Counted from the first letter of the stretch, positions 1 to 10,931 are shown. The stretch: 64,000 nt of DNA from Aphrocallistes beatrix (GCA_963281255.1 OY725491.1:2542001-2606000), one strand, 5' to 3'. Notes: generated by a model not told the origin, from the sequence alone. Numbers and translations are program-made.

Positions 1-2475
1 AGGCATTTTTATAGAGTCAAAACCAGTCATTTTGTAGGGGAGGGATGATGGGCGGTCTTTTGAGCTGGGATATTTTTGATATAATGAATACCTTTTGAGA
101 TACTATGCTGCTACCAAGGATTCGAGGTTGGGAGTTTTGTCAAAATTTGAATTCAAAGTTTTTGTGCTAAGCGGGCATTTTAGGTTAAAAATCCTCCGGC
201 GGGGCTTTTGGTGGTAAATGAAAACTTCAACCTCATTCCCGTCCGAAAGTCAGTTTTTTCGCAAATTTCCAATTTTGACCCCCTACACCATACGTAAATT
301 CCCTGAAGTAAATAATAGACCTTTTAATTTCAAGGAGATGCCAAATTTGTTCGGGGGTCGAAGAGCGAACAAAATCGAGACACCCGGGTACACTGCTACC
401 TCCTCAATAGTAAACCAGATTTGAATGCCATATAATCAATTCTCTGTGGAACTGTGTTCATTAGAAGTTAAAGTGCGAAAATTCATAAATTTGCCATCTA
501 GTAGATATATGCGCACGAGATTTCATCATCAAAATATCGCAATATCTAGTACATCCTTCAACTACACAGAATTCATACAGCAAGAGGAGGAATTAACTAC
601 CTCATCGGATTAGAGATAGACATCATAATCATAATTTGGATGTAATTAAAGATTTCCCCTCTAGCGTTACAAGTATTGGGATAAATTGATAGATCAAATC
701 GTAAACAAAATCGATTAGTTGGAGCAGTGGAAAGAATATAATTAGAAATATTCCATAATTAAAACCTAATTTAACATAAAACTAAGCAGAATTGAGCAAT
801 ATGAATACCTGTTAGGACAAACTGCAACATTGAAGGAGGCAAGGAGCTGACAAGTCAGTTAAAAAGAAATTAGTTGTCGTGGTCATATTTGTGCGTAGTA
901 ATTAAGATTCTGAGGGAAGGTGTGCAATAAAGAAATATAATAGTGTTCCAGAATAGTTTCGTAATAAAGAAGGTCGATCTAAGAGAGAGTGAAGTTTAGA
1001 CAGCTTGACACTCCCAGGTAAAAGCATTCTTAAAAATAAAAAATTAATGCTAAGCACCAATTGGAAAAAATTCAAAACGTGAAATACAATGAGAATTACA
1101 AAATCAGTCTAAATAGTTATTTTTCTAATTCAGTTCTTCAAAAGTAGAAAATTCTCTAAGATGCATCTGTGACTATTTATGGGCAGTCAATCGGGAGACT
1201 GAGTCATAATCCTCACAGACTGGATGGGAGTGTGCTCCAAATCAACCGACTTGGTAACGCAACATGTAGCGTTAAGTCACGAACCCAAGAATGTAGAAAC
1301 ACACTCCGACTCTGTTTAGGGAGCTATTTTTCGCAACTAACTAAATGTATGGTATACGATGACAACGCAATTGATAGATGTTTCAGTGTACTAGCACCTA
1401 TCAGATAGGTTGAATAACGCCAGTCGATTCAAAAGCAGGAAATTGTTAAAAATTGTTGAAAAAAAAGCACCCATTCGTAATAGGAAGAATGTTGAAATTT
1501 GGTATTCTATACCAAGAAGCCTCCCAGATGCCCTTTTGGGCTTTTTCTCACCCAAAAACACCACCTGATCGCACAATTTTGATGAGTAATCTTTCAAAAA
1601 ATTCCAACCTAAAATCATTGTTATTCACTCTAACTCAAAGTTATTTATTATATCGAATAATTCTCTTAATTAACCAAAACGAAGCAGAATGGTCTCCTCT
1701 ACAAAATGCATATACGTAGTATTAAAAAGTCCAGAGAACATGTTCCCATAGTTCAGAGACGATATTCCTGCCCCGAATAAAAATAAACCAGAGGGTGTTA
1801 TCTTCGATGGAATTGCTATGAATTGTTCGAATATTATTCACAAATCGACGAGATACAGCAACGCACAACTGTTCCCTTTCCAGAGAGGTATTTCATATCC
1901 AATCCAGAACAAAGAGGAAAACTTGCATACTGAGGTGCATTTGAAAGATAAGAACTCAATGATGACATCTGGGGTTGGTAATCCAGTCATCTAAGAATCG
2001 TCAGTTTTCCCTCTTCAATGCTCCAACCATGACCACTTGAATTGGGAATCTTGGAATGCTATCAAGAGCTCCAGTCTGGAAATTTGCACGAAAACAATGC
2101 ATGAAGAGGCAATCTTCACAAGTGGGCAGCTGTCCTGATTCGACCTCCCTTTTCTTTGCCCTGAACAATTGATAGCGTAGCTTGTTCACAGTTGTAGATG
2201 GGCATTGGTAAGCATATAACTCTTCAATGTGCTACAAAGGTGAACCTTTGTAGTATATTGAAGAGGTCTCTTGTAATTAACCCTTCCTTCCAAGCTTGGC
2301 AAATAATTGTAAATTTCTGTTCTTCTGCATTAACTTCAAAGCAGTGGTCTTACCTTTTCCTCCAAAAGCACATATTATAAGGTGAGGCTAAATTAAGCAT
2401 ATCACTTACAAATTAAATGCCCTAGACTTGATAAATAGATTATTATATTATAACTATTTGAAAGTGAAAATTTGG
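1..2475. other. Gene-poor repeat-flanked DNA
   Basis: No convincing host exon is visible. The short open frames at 218-613 and 1169-1719 match no family I recognise, lack splice context and look like chance. The only coding-like trace is the relic at about 1800-2189, listed separately. Confidence 0.5.
1800..2189 (-). pseudogene. Decayed fragment of a transposon-borne repetitive protein
   Basis: On the minus strand a 62-codon frame reads NKLRYQLFRAKK, then LPTCEDCLFMHCFRANFQTG, and after a frame change GHGWSIEEGKL. This order resembles the C-terminal part of an unnamed, highly repetitive protein group found in many invertebrate genomes, in which a Leu-Pro/His/Arg-Ala-Asn block precedes a Gly-His-Gly-Trp block and a cysteine cluster. 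The reading frame is broken within 200 bases, so this is a relic, not a gene. The family assignment is from memory of the pattern. Confidence 0.3.
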
Positions 2476-2508
2476 GTGCACGGATACTTTTGTCCAGGCA
2501 GTGTATAT
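2476..2508. mobile_element. Solo end of a Tc1/mariner-like MITE
   Basis: The sequence ATACTTTTGTCC...CAGTGTATAT matches the terminal repeat type of the elements at 2869-3343 and 49337-49811. No partner end is seen nearby, so it is a truncated copy. Confidence 0.45.
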
Positions 2509-2551
2509 TTATATCCTTACTATTAAAACTCGATTAATGTTTATATATGTG

Positions 2552-2585
<34 letters not shown>

Positions 2586-2588
<3 letters not shown>

Positions 2589-2859
2589 TAGAACGTCAGT
2601 TATCCGAACCCCTTGGTTGACCAAACTAAAATATAATAAATGTATAAATGATGCATCCTGAGTTGATAATTGAAATTATTACACTGCCATCATTTTATAT
2701 ACTATTGATGATACCTACATAAGCTAATAAGTATTTTATCCATATTCATCATTATGACTACTTAGTACTATTGACCAACTTTTCTATATAATTACATAAC
2801 AACTTCAGTTATCCGAACCCCCGTGGTCCCAACCCGTTCGGATAACTGACGTCCTACTG
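2586..2859. mobile_element. pogo/Tigger-type MITE (GTCAGTTATCCGAAC type)
   Basis: Inverted ends CAGTAGAACGTCAGTTATCC and its partner reading CAGTAGGACGTCAGTTATCC on the other strand are flanked by TA on both sides. The TA duplication and CAGT...ACTG ends fit pogo/Tigger elements. A second copy of the same subfamily lies at 23371-23675 inside DSTYK intron 2. Confidence 0.75.
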
Positions 2860-2868
2860 TATATATAT

Positions 2869-3343
2869 ACTACCCGGACAAAAGTATTCGACCACCACGA
2901 AAACTTCCATACAAATAGTATTAAATTAGATCTGTTAAACACAGAACATGTCCTTAAACAATAGAAAATATCTATTTTTTAGTTCAAATTCGTATTCTAC
3001 ACATTCTAATTACTCATAATTGAGAGTTTCAACTCAATTACTTATTCTTATGTTGAAAATTATCAACCTATGCCACTTTGTGTCACTAAACGCCATCATA
3101 TATAATAGCCGTGACTTGGGACAAGTAGCATGAAGTAGCAATTGTTGATATTTATTAACTTGGGAGTTAGTAATTAAGCTGAGGCTATCAATTATGAATA
3201 ATTAGAATGTGTAGTTTACGAATTTGAAATAAAAATAGAGTATTCCTTACAGTTTGAGAACATATTTCTTTATGAATAGACACACTTTAATACTATTTGA
3301 TGGCGGTTTCTGTGGTGGTCGAATACTTTTGTCCGGGTACTGT
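2869..3343. mobile_element. Tc1/mariner-like MITE (CCCGGACAAAAGTATTCG)
   Basis: Inverted ends share ACCCGGACAAAAGTATTCGA (about 30 bp matching) and sit in a TA tract. It has no transposase frame. It is nested in the first TA tract of repeat A copy 1. Confidence 0.7.
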
Positions 3344-3856
3344 ATATATATGTAACGAATTGATTGAAGAAACTGCCAGTCACAGAAAACTGATTTTTGG
3401 CATGTGTGAGTCTTTTGGCTATGGGTCCATTAAGTTCTGAGCTCAGACGAAAATGTCGACTCATCATGGAATTATGACGTCATTGTCACTTTTTTATAAT
3501 TAGAAATTTCAGTTTTTCGACCATAACTCCATTTTAGGCTATAGAAGGCTGAAATTTTAATAGAATGTGTATATTAATACATCTCACATATGATGCAACT
3601 ATCATCAAAAAATGATGACTCAACACTTTGTTATGACGTCATGATTACTCATCTAAATTTTAAAAATTGCTAAATTTGGTGATTTTTCGTGCGATATCGA
3701 TTATAACATTAGGACAGATGTATTTAGAGATGCTATCCCCGTTATAATTAATCAATTTGACCCCAGACGGTCTCAGGGCGGCTCCGGCGGACACAAAGTG
3801 TCCGCCAGCCGCCGCAGCGCAAGCAAGTGAAGCGCGCTTTATATATGTATATATAT

Positions 3857-4626
3857 AGGGTGACCCATAAGTTCTGTTACAAGCTTCATTAGGTATAAAA
3901 TTTCTTATACTCAAACGATCTTAGTTATTATGGTCCTTAGAGATTGTAATTCGAATATTTTCAATTCTTTTAAAAGATTTTTCGATTCTATGACTTAGAA
4001 ATGTGTTTTGTATGGTGAGTTTTGAGAAAATAAAATGTGTCCTGGCATGGAGCGAAAATCGCGAATCAGGGCCCACTGCTTCTGTAAAAAATGTCTTCAT
4101 AATCGATGCCCCATGACGATTTAGCACCAGGTACCTTTCATTCGCCATAGAAATATTTCATAAATCCACTGAATTCGTTATCAGAAACGAGAAAAAGTTA
4201 TTCAGTCGCAGTTCAAATTAGGTACATTTTGCAAAATTCCACAAATGGCAATTTTTTCACATCACAAAAAAATCTGATCCAATTGGTCTTCAAAATGCAC
4301 TGATCTGAACATCTTATATCTCTACAAATTTAGAGTGTTCGAGGAAAATGTGTGAGCTAATTTTTCCTAGAATTTGAAGACTCTGGGAAGATAACTTGAA
4401 AAGCAGTGGGCCCTGATTCACGATTTTCGCTGCGTACCAGGACACATTTTTTTTTCTCAAAACTCACCATACAAAACACATTTCTAAGTCATGGAATCGA
4501 AAAATCTTTTAAAAGAATTGAAAATATTCGAATTACAATCTCTAAGGACCATAATAACTAAGATTGTTTGAGTATAAGAAATTTTATACCTAATGAAGCT
4601 TGTAACAGAACTTATGGGTCACCCTG
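3857..4626. mobile_element. MITE family B, full copy (foldback, TA target)
   Basis: The element is about 770 bp with ends reading AGGGTGACCCATAAGTTCTG on each strand. The inverted similarity runs about 190 bp or more inward from each end, so the element can fold into a long hairpin. It is flanked by TA tracts between two family A cores. The ends look mariner-like (CAGGGTG, TA target). No transposase is visible. Other copies lie at 7009-10500 (ends only), 20896-21598, 42886-43654 and 47757-48529. Confidence 0.8.
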
Positions 4627-4652
4627 TATATACGTATATATACATATATCTC

Positions 4653-5115
4653 TGTAACGAATTGATTGAAGAAACTGCCAGGCGCAGAAAGCTGATTTTT
4701 GGCATGTGGGAGTCTTTTGGCTATGGCTCCACTAAGTTCTGAGCTCAGACGAAAATGTCCACTCATCATGGAATTATGACGTCAGTGTCACCTTTTTATA
4801 ATTAGAAATTTCAGTTTTTCGGCTATAACTCAGCCATTTTAGGTGCTAAAAGGCTGAAATTTTAATAGAATGTGTATATTAATATACCTCACATATGATG
4901 CAACTATCATCAAAAAATGATGACTCATCACTCTGTTATGACGCCATCATTACGTATCAAAATTTTGTGATTTTTCGAGTGATATCGATTTTAACACTAA
5001 GGAAGACATATTCAGAGATGTTATCTCCCTTATAATTAATCAATGTGACATCAGGACCGCAGGGAGCCTCCGGCGGACACAAAGTGTTAAGCAACGAAGC
5101 GCGCTTGTATCTTAT
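4653..5115 (+). repeat. Repeat family A, copy 2
   Basis: A full core from TGTAACGAATTGATTGAAG to the GC hairpin and GCGCGCTTGTA. It lies directly downstream of the family B element, so B sits in the TA tract between two A units. Confidence 0.75.
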
Positions 5116-6476
5116 ATATTAAAATGCTAGGATTTTTTTTGTGTTTGTCCGAATTGATTGAAGAATTGGGAAGTCATAGAGATGTGAAAATTGGCATGTA
5201 TGCAGTGCTGCCAAGTGAGTTCAGAAAAATTCCTGGAGATTGACCATAAAATTTACGGAGAAACAAATTTTTTTACGGAGCATTCTAAAATCCCTTAATG
5301 ACCTAACAGGTCTTAATTTACTTTTACAAATAACATAAACCAACAACTTTGTATGAATAATCATAAATAAAGAGATATATGGACGCTTTCGCAAACTATC
5401 AAAGCACTATTTAATATGGTCATCATATGTGAGGTATGTTAGTATACAGATTCTATTAAAATTTCAGCCTTCTATCTCCTATAATGGCTGAGTTATGCCC
5501 GAATAACTGTGTTGCTTAACTTTTAAAAATGTGACAATGACGTCATAATTCCATGATGAGTCGACATTTTGCTCTGAACTCAGAACTTACTGGAGCCATA
5601 GCCAAAATACTCCCACATGCCAAAAATCAGCCTTCTGCGCCCGGCAGTTTCTTCAATCAATTCGTTACAGAGATATATATATATACTTAGGGCATTCAAA
5701 AAGTTCTCATCTCATATCTGTATCTCAAATGATAGTGAAAATAGGATATTTCCGATTTGTCCATTGTATTCCTTAGGGGATCAGCTTCCAATTTATATAT
5801 TGGTTTATTTTAAAAGGACAATTATTGTGGTTCCTACATTAGATTTTTTGTGCATCGGTTTAGGGTAGTGTCGAAAAGTTGGAATCTCCCCATTGAAAAT
5901 GGCTTAAAACTAAATTTGGAGAATAAAAGTTGTGAAAATCGTAGAATAAGGTCATTAAAAGGTTAAATAATTAAGAACCAATGTGAAAAAGTAAACGGGA
6001 GGTGTTCAATAGTATTGCTCGTGTTGAAAAAATATCATGCTACTTTTAGTGGATTTTTTGTCAATTTTCGCCACTCAAAAAGTGGGACAAAAATGGTAGT
6101 AAACCACTTCAAAACATAGTATTCCCTCAGCCTCAAACTATAATACTTCAGAAAATTCAATCTATATGTTAGTTGATGCGTAGAATTCGATGGAGGGATC
6201 AGTTTTAATCTAAATTTGCTCAGAACTGAAATATATCAAAGGGAACCCGAAAAATCACGTTCAAAGGGACTACCTTAAACCGATGTACAAAAATATAATG
6301 TAGGAACCACAACAATTGTCCTTGTAAAATAAACCAATATACAAATTGGAAGCTGATCCCCTAAGGAATACAATAGACAAATAGAAAATATCCTATTTTC
6401 ACTATCATTTGAGATACAGATTTGGGATGAGAACTTTTTGAATGCCCTAAGTACAATAATCGAGTTTTAATAGTAA

Positions 6477-6481
<5 letters not shown>
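5116..6481 (-). repeat. Repeat family A, reversed and mosaic copy with a nested MITE
   Basis: The core is reversed at about 5395-5675, ending CGTTACAGAG. The terminal sequence reading CGAGTTTTAATAGTAAGGAT appears at 6460-6479, after the nested element at 5696-6451. The left part (5145-5390) belongs to a divergent subtype that starts CCGAATTGATTGAAGAATT. Confidence 0.6.
5696..6451. mobile_element. Foldback MITE family G (CTTAGGGCATTCAAAAAG)
   Basis: A 756-bp element whose two ends read CTTAGGGCATTCAAAAAGTT and are flanked by TA. The inverted similarity continues well inward, for example matching blocks around 5818-5900 and 6240-6330. No long frame is present. A decayed, endless relative lies at about 50846-51425. 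Confidence 0.75.

Positions 6482-6518
<37 letters not shown>
6482..6518. repeat. (AT)n microsatellite
   Basis: A pure AT dinucleotide tract separates two tandem copies of the family A terminal sequence (6460-6479 and 6521-6543). Confidence 0.9.
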
Positions 6519-6521
<3 letters not shown>

Positions 6522-6524
6522 CAT

Positions 6525-7006
6525 CGAGTTTTAATAGTAAGGATAGTGTATGGCAATAAAAAAGATTATGTGCATGTTTTCACACCTTTATATACATATT
6601 TTCACACCATTTGATTAATTTTGAAAAATATGCAAGAGACTAGCTTCCAACGGGTGACATGGGGTTTTCAGGGGTGTAGATTTCGAATATCATATTTTCG
6701 AGTAAATTTGATGATCAATTTGTTTACTTTAGTTTACAATAGATACATAAAGTAAACAAATTACAAAAATAGGGTAGAGACTAGCTTCCAACGGTTGACT
6801 TGGGTTTTTTAGTGCTGTATATTTAGAATATTATATTTTTGGATCCATATGAGAAATTATTCGTTGACCTTTGTTTACAATATTGATATAAAGGAAAAAG
6901 AATTCCCAAAATAGTTTAGATTGAGTAACTCCAGGCGCCCGCAGGGCGACTCTGCGAATACGCAGTGTCAGCAAGCCGCGCAGCGCAAGCAAGCGAAGCG
7001 CGCTTG
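6525..7006 (+). repeat. Repeat family A2 (variant core), partial
   Basis: This shares the GC hairpin and GCGCGCTTG end with family A but has a different body (blocks GAGACTAGCTTCCAACGG, twice). The same body is found reversed at about 40295-40560, so A2 is a sister family that keeps the terminal hairpin while the interior differs. Confidence 0.55.
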
Positions 7007-7080
7007 TACAGGGTGGCTTTTAAGTTCTTTCCCAAGCTTGATTAGTTATAAAATTTCTTATACTCAAACAATCTTAGTTA

Positions 7081-7655
7081 CTTAGGGCGGTCAGAAAGTT
7101 CTAATCAGTGCTATCATATACTCTTATTGTACCTTATTGGATCGATATTGAAGCTTGAATTTACTTCTTAACACATTCACAAGTGATACCAATTTACAGA
7201 ATCAAAATCTAGGGAAAACTCTTTGTATACCACGTCCTATATATTGTGTCGCTTGAGCCACCGTGTAAAATTATGGCCACAAATCACCCGTTCACCACTC
7301 GTCCTTCCCTAAAAAGTAGGCTCCATTATCAGATATTTGAATCTGAGAGAGTATCATTCCCATCAACTTCCTAAGATTGATTTGTATTTGAGCATTCGTA
7401 TCGCTTAGTAATGCCCTTGTAATGTCGTTACTCTTGAGGGAAGGTCGGGTGGTTTGTGGCCATAATTTTACACGGTGGCTCAAGCGACACAATATATAGG
7501 AAGTGGTATACAAAGAGTTTTCTCTAGATTTTGATTTTGTAAATTGGTATCACTTGTGAATGTGTTAAGAAGTAAATTCAAGCTTCAATATCAATCTAAT
7601 AAGGTACAATAAGAGTGTATGATAACACTGATTAGAACTTTCTGACCGCCCTAAG
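7081..7655. mobile_element. Foldback MITE family H (CTTAGGGCGGTCAGAAAG)
   Basis: A 575-bp element with ends reading CTTAGGGCGGTCAGAAAGTT, flanked by TA. Almost the whole length is palindromic: the block CACGGTGGCTCAAGCGACAC at 7470-7490 is mirrored around 7245-7265. The first bases match family G, so the two are related. It is inserted in the left arm of the family B element. Confidence 0.75.
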
Positions 7656-7699
7656 TACTATTCTAAAAAATTTCAAAATTCAAAAGTTAGCTCTTCTAG

Positions 7700-9229
7700 G
7701 TGAATTAACAACATATAACAGAACAATCAATTGTTACAGAAACAAAAATAGAATCATCAGAGATGGATTTTGTTACAGAATATTCACTCAATCTAGTCAG
7801 TCATTCGACTTAGCTCAAATGGAGTGTAAAGCTACAAATGGAGTCCTATACAGATCAGATGATGCTGTATTGAACAGTTTATTTATAAATATCTGGAGTA
7901 CCAACTTTAACCGACAACTGCTTCGTAACATCGGAATGTATAATTATACTCCTCAAGTTGGATATTTCAACTTAGCAACTTCACAAAGTGGGATTCAAGG
8001 ACCAGATGAAACTGAATGTCTTCTTATACATGAAGATGGAACTCAGGAAAATAGCACGTGTGACCAAAATAGAAATGTCGTTTATAGATGTCAGAATGGT
8101 GAGTATCTGAGTATAAATATTATTTCATTTCTGATTGAGACAAACTATCAACTGGTTACGGCTGTAAGATTAATTAAATATACTAACTCGTTCATTATGT
8201 AAGCTAGAAGGCTGAAATTTGAATTAACCTAGCTTGTACTCATTGGGTCCGAATAAACGGTAGCTACAGGAGGTTGGAAATCTTTGAAGATTTAACATAC
8301 GGGGAGATTCGATTATGCTGGGGGTTTGGACAGAAATTAATTAATGTATTAAATAGTAATACATATCAACATTGGCGCCAGGGCAGGTCCGACAGGTCCG
8401 TGCGCCAAGTTAAGTCATAGTCACATTAGTACTTACATCGAAGCTTTGATTCATATTGATCCTGCAGCTGAGTGTGCTGGTGGGACTCAAGGACAGTTAT
8501 TTAAGATTCCTGTGAAGTTCCATCCATCCAGGAGCTACTCGTTTCCTGAGCGTATGTTTGAATCTCAGGGTTCTCCCAGCCGATTAAGGTGTATCGGGCG
8601 ATTTTCCTTCAGGAAGATGATATATTCCGTTTGAATTCATAAATCTGTTTGGATTTAAAATATGAAATTTTGTGAGAAATTTTACACGTATTTTGTCATT
8701 TTTCGAGAAGTACATACTAATTTCGATTAATCTTGGCATATTACACCATCATCGTCTCAAGAAGGAGATTGAATGTTTACATTTATTATTTGATTCTAAC
8801 ATGATTCTCCTCTAGATTATACTCCAAGGAACACGATGACATCAATGGTATATGGTAACTTAAATTATTGGATAGTTACAGGGAATCGTAACCAAGCAAT
8901 AGCGGAACAAGACTGTGGAATATATAATGGAAAGTTAGTGAATATAACTGATGAAACTATTCTGAACAATGTCACTGACTTGATAGACCAGATTGGAGAA
9001 TCTGGAGAATATTTCTGGATTTCTAAAAATGGGCCGAAATGTATGATTATTGACACAAATAGAACAGAGAAAGAAGTCGATTGCAATGGAATGTATTCGC
9101 ACATTTGTGTTGGAGAACTATATGGTCAGTTTTAAACTAGAACAATTATGAACTATTTAATTACAGTCGAAACCCGTTTTTTCTTACTATTTATTTACAG
9201 GTTCACAATGGCACGATGGGTTGCATTAG
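7700..9229 (+). CDS. C-type lectin-like domain protein, partial (two CTLDs)
   Basis: Three exons can be joined in phase: 7700-8098, 8816-9124 and 9201-9229 (stop TAG at 9227). Domain 1 shows GFCYRIFTQ, SFDLAQMECKATNGVLY and a C-terminal CDQNRNVVYRC. Domain 2 shows NYWIVTG, AIAEQDCGIYNGKLVNIT, EYFWIS, KCMIID and EVDCNGMYSHICV. This is the cysteine and Trp/Ile layout of C-type lectin folds, which are extracellular binding modules. The EPN/QPD and WND sugar-binding triplets are not visible, so classical calcium-dependent sugar binding is doubtful. No start codon, signal peptide or membrane segment is found: exon 1 opens at a splice acceptor (CTTCTAG), only about 40 bp inside the junction with transposon sequence. 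If the donor at 9125 is skipped, the frame ends LYGQF at 9135. It may be a captured gene fragment or a truncated gene. Confidence 0.7.
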
Positions 9230-9326
9230 CATTAAATTTCATACTCTTCAATTTGTCTAAAAAGCTGTTTACCATATTCTAATAATATGAGAACTCAGAA
9301 ATTCATCAAAACTATTTACTCTAGAC

Positions 9327-9691
9327 AAGGCTGGATTTGGCCAACCGGTTAACGGACTAACCGCCATCGATCTCGGTTAACGGTTAAGAAAATCTTAGAT
9401 CGGCTAGCCGATCTGCTTTATTTTCTAAATATTTACACTAATTTCATTGTTTTTCGACAGAGATTCATGAATGTTACTTCTAAAAAATTAATAATACATT
9501 ATAATTTCTATTTTTATCATATAGTATATTTCGAGACAACTAAAAATTATCAAATTAATCACTAGCAGGTTAAATATTAGTCTAAAATCCATATTTCAAC
9601 CAATTAATATTGACATCGGTTAACCGGTTAACAGCCCTAGAGGAAATCAAAATCACCGAACCCTAAAATCGGTTAACCAACCCCAGCCCTG
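9327..9691. mobile_element. Non-autonomous hAT element with exact 8-bp target duplication
   Basis: CTCTAGAC is present at 9319-9326 and again at 9692-9699. Between them lies a 365-bp element with ends AAGGCTGG...CCAGCCCTG and several internal CCGGTTAAC-type repeats. The 8-bp duplication and (C)AGGGCTGG ends are typical of hAT. It has no coding frame. Confidence 0.75.
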
Positions 9692-9886
9692 CTCTAGACA
9701 GTCTTATTCTTTAATTTTGGCATTCCAAAGTCAGGCAAACACAATAGATAAAATTAGAAATTATTAGTGTTCAAAAGCTGAGTTTAGAAATCAAATTCCT
9801 ATTCAACGAAAATTGAGTCAAGGCATGATTATGGGCTATCAACTATGTACTATTTTGAGCTCTCTTTAAGATGCAATAAATAAATA

Positions 9887-10086
9887 NNNNNNNNNNNNNN
9901 NNNNNNNNNNNNNNNNNNNNNNNNNNNNNNNNNNNNNNNNNNNNNNNNNNNNNNNNNNNNNNNNNNNNNNNNNNNNNNNNNNNNNNNNNNNNNNNNNNNN
10001 NNNNNNNNNNNNNNNNNNNNNNNNNNNNNNNNNNNNNNNNNNNNNNNNNNNNNNNNNNNNNNNNNNNNNNNNNNNNNNNNNNNNNN
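9887..10086. other. Assembly gap (200 N)
   Basis: A run of exactly 200 N, the usual placeholder for a gap of unknown size. It falls directly before family B sequence, so the assembly probably broke on the repeat. Confidence 0.95.
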
Positions 10087-10500
10087 GATCAGATTTTTGG
10101 TGATGTGAAAAAATGTGCCATTTTAGGTAATTTTGCAAAATGAAGTCGTGAAATAATAACTTTATCTCGTTTCTGATAATGAATTCAATGGATTTGTGAA
10201 ATATTTTCATGGTGAATGAAAGGTATCTGGTGCTAAATCGCCATGGAACATCGATTATAGAGACATTTTTACAGAAGCAGTGGGCCCTGATTCTCGAATT
10301 TCGCTGCGCGCCAGGACACATATTTTCTCCACAAAACTCACCATACAAAACACAGTTCTAGGTCTTAGACTCGAAAAATCTTTTAAAATCATTGAGAATA
10401 TTTGAATTACAATCTCTAAAGACCATAATAACTAAGATTGTTTGAGTATAAGAAATTTTATACCTAATCAAGCTTGGGAAAGAACTTAAAAGCCACCCTG

Positions 10501-10761
10501 TATATATAAATACACATTAATCGAGTTTTAATATTAAGGATGATAATCTTTTGTAGTGTCGTACAATGATTTCTATTGTGAGGGTGAAGTAATATAATAT
10601 TGTATAGAAAAGGAGTGAACTTTTTTTGCAGAGGTGTTAATATTTCGCTTAGATCTTCGAACTTAATCGTAGATTCACCATTTGACACCTACATACCAAT
10701 TTCCATATCTCTACGACTTGCCAATTCTTCAATCAATTCCGACAAACAAACTTTTGATATA
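10501..10761. repeat. Repeat family A/A2 terminal part
   Basis: Begins with a short TA tract and the terminal block CGAGTTTTAATATTAAGGAT, then a body with TTCGCTTAGATCTTCGAACT that recurs at 40700-40860. It ends at CAATTCCGACAAACAAAC, where the next MITE starts. Confidence 0.5.
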
Positions 10762-10931
10762 CAGTAGAACTCGGTTAGTACGTACTCGGGATACAACGTA
10801 CTTCGGCTTAGTACGTACTCATTTCTATGAACCAGAATTCATTTATTATATAGATTCCTATGTAATCTTAACTCGGTTAGTACGTACTTTTTCCGCTTCC
10901 CGGAGGGGTACGTACTAACCGAGTTCTACTG
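10762..10931. mobile_element. pogo-type MITE (CAGTAGAACTCGGTTAGTACG)
   Basis: A 170-bp element with TA on each side, near-perfect ends CAGTAGAACTCGGTTAGTAC on both strands, and internal repeats of GGTTAGTACGTAC. Confidence 0.8.

Larger units (their letters stand above)
2511..3850 (+). repeat. Repeat family A, copy 1, with two nested MITEs
   Basis: Family A is the most abundant repeat of the window. One end is ATCCTTACTATTAAAACTCG, followed by a (TA)n or (GTTT)n tract, then a core of about 480 bp that starts TGTAACGAATTGATTGAAG. The core ends in a GC-rich hairpin (GCGC-AG-CGC, loop AAGCAA, GCG-AA-GCGC) followed by GCTTG and a second TA tract. Here the core is 3352-3840, and the first TA tract has taken in two TA-targeting elements (2586-2859 and 2869-3343). 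I see no coding capacity. The terminal hairpin and internal microsatellite recall non-autonomous Helitron-like or DINE-type elements, but the class is not proven. Confidence 0.7.
7009..10500. mobile_element. Large family B element enclosing lectin-like exons
   Basis: The left end at 7009-7080 and the right end at about 10430-10500 are inverted copies that agree over about 70 bp with roughly one difference. Both carry a variant (CAGGGTGGCTTTTAAG, then TTTCCCAAGCTTGATTAG) not seen in the other B copies. TA flanks both. The usual B interior is missing after about 7662; instead the span contains the MITE at 7081-7655, the lectin-like exons, a hAT MITE and an N gap. The right arm resumes at 10087 directly after the gap. 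One transposon holding a captured gene piece is the simplest reading; two unrelated half-copies of one subfamily is the alternative. Confidence 0.55.

Noticed and set aside
1169-1719. Overlapping frames of 75-88 codons on both strands
   Set aside because: No conserved motif, no splice context and similar open length on both strands.
3270-3467. A recurring short frame ([12 protein letters not shown]...) seen in many places, such as 3270-3467, 15550-15777, 47187-47369 and 48555-48770
   Set aside because: It is the translation of the family A core. Its recurrence reflects repeat DNA; the frames differ in length and break at random, with no sign of selection on protein.
8366-8412. TTGGCGC...GCGCCAA inverted words, considered as a primer-binding site or operator
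   Set aside because: Only 7 bp per arm, in the lectin gene intron, with no element around it.
8865-9104. Minus-strand frame of 79 codons
   Set aside because: Antisense shadow of the second lectin-like domain exon.
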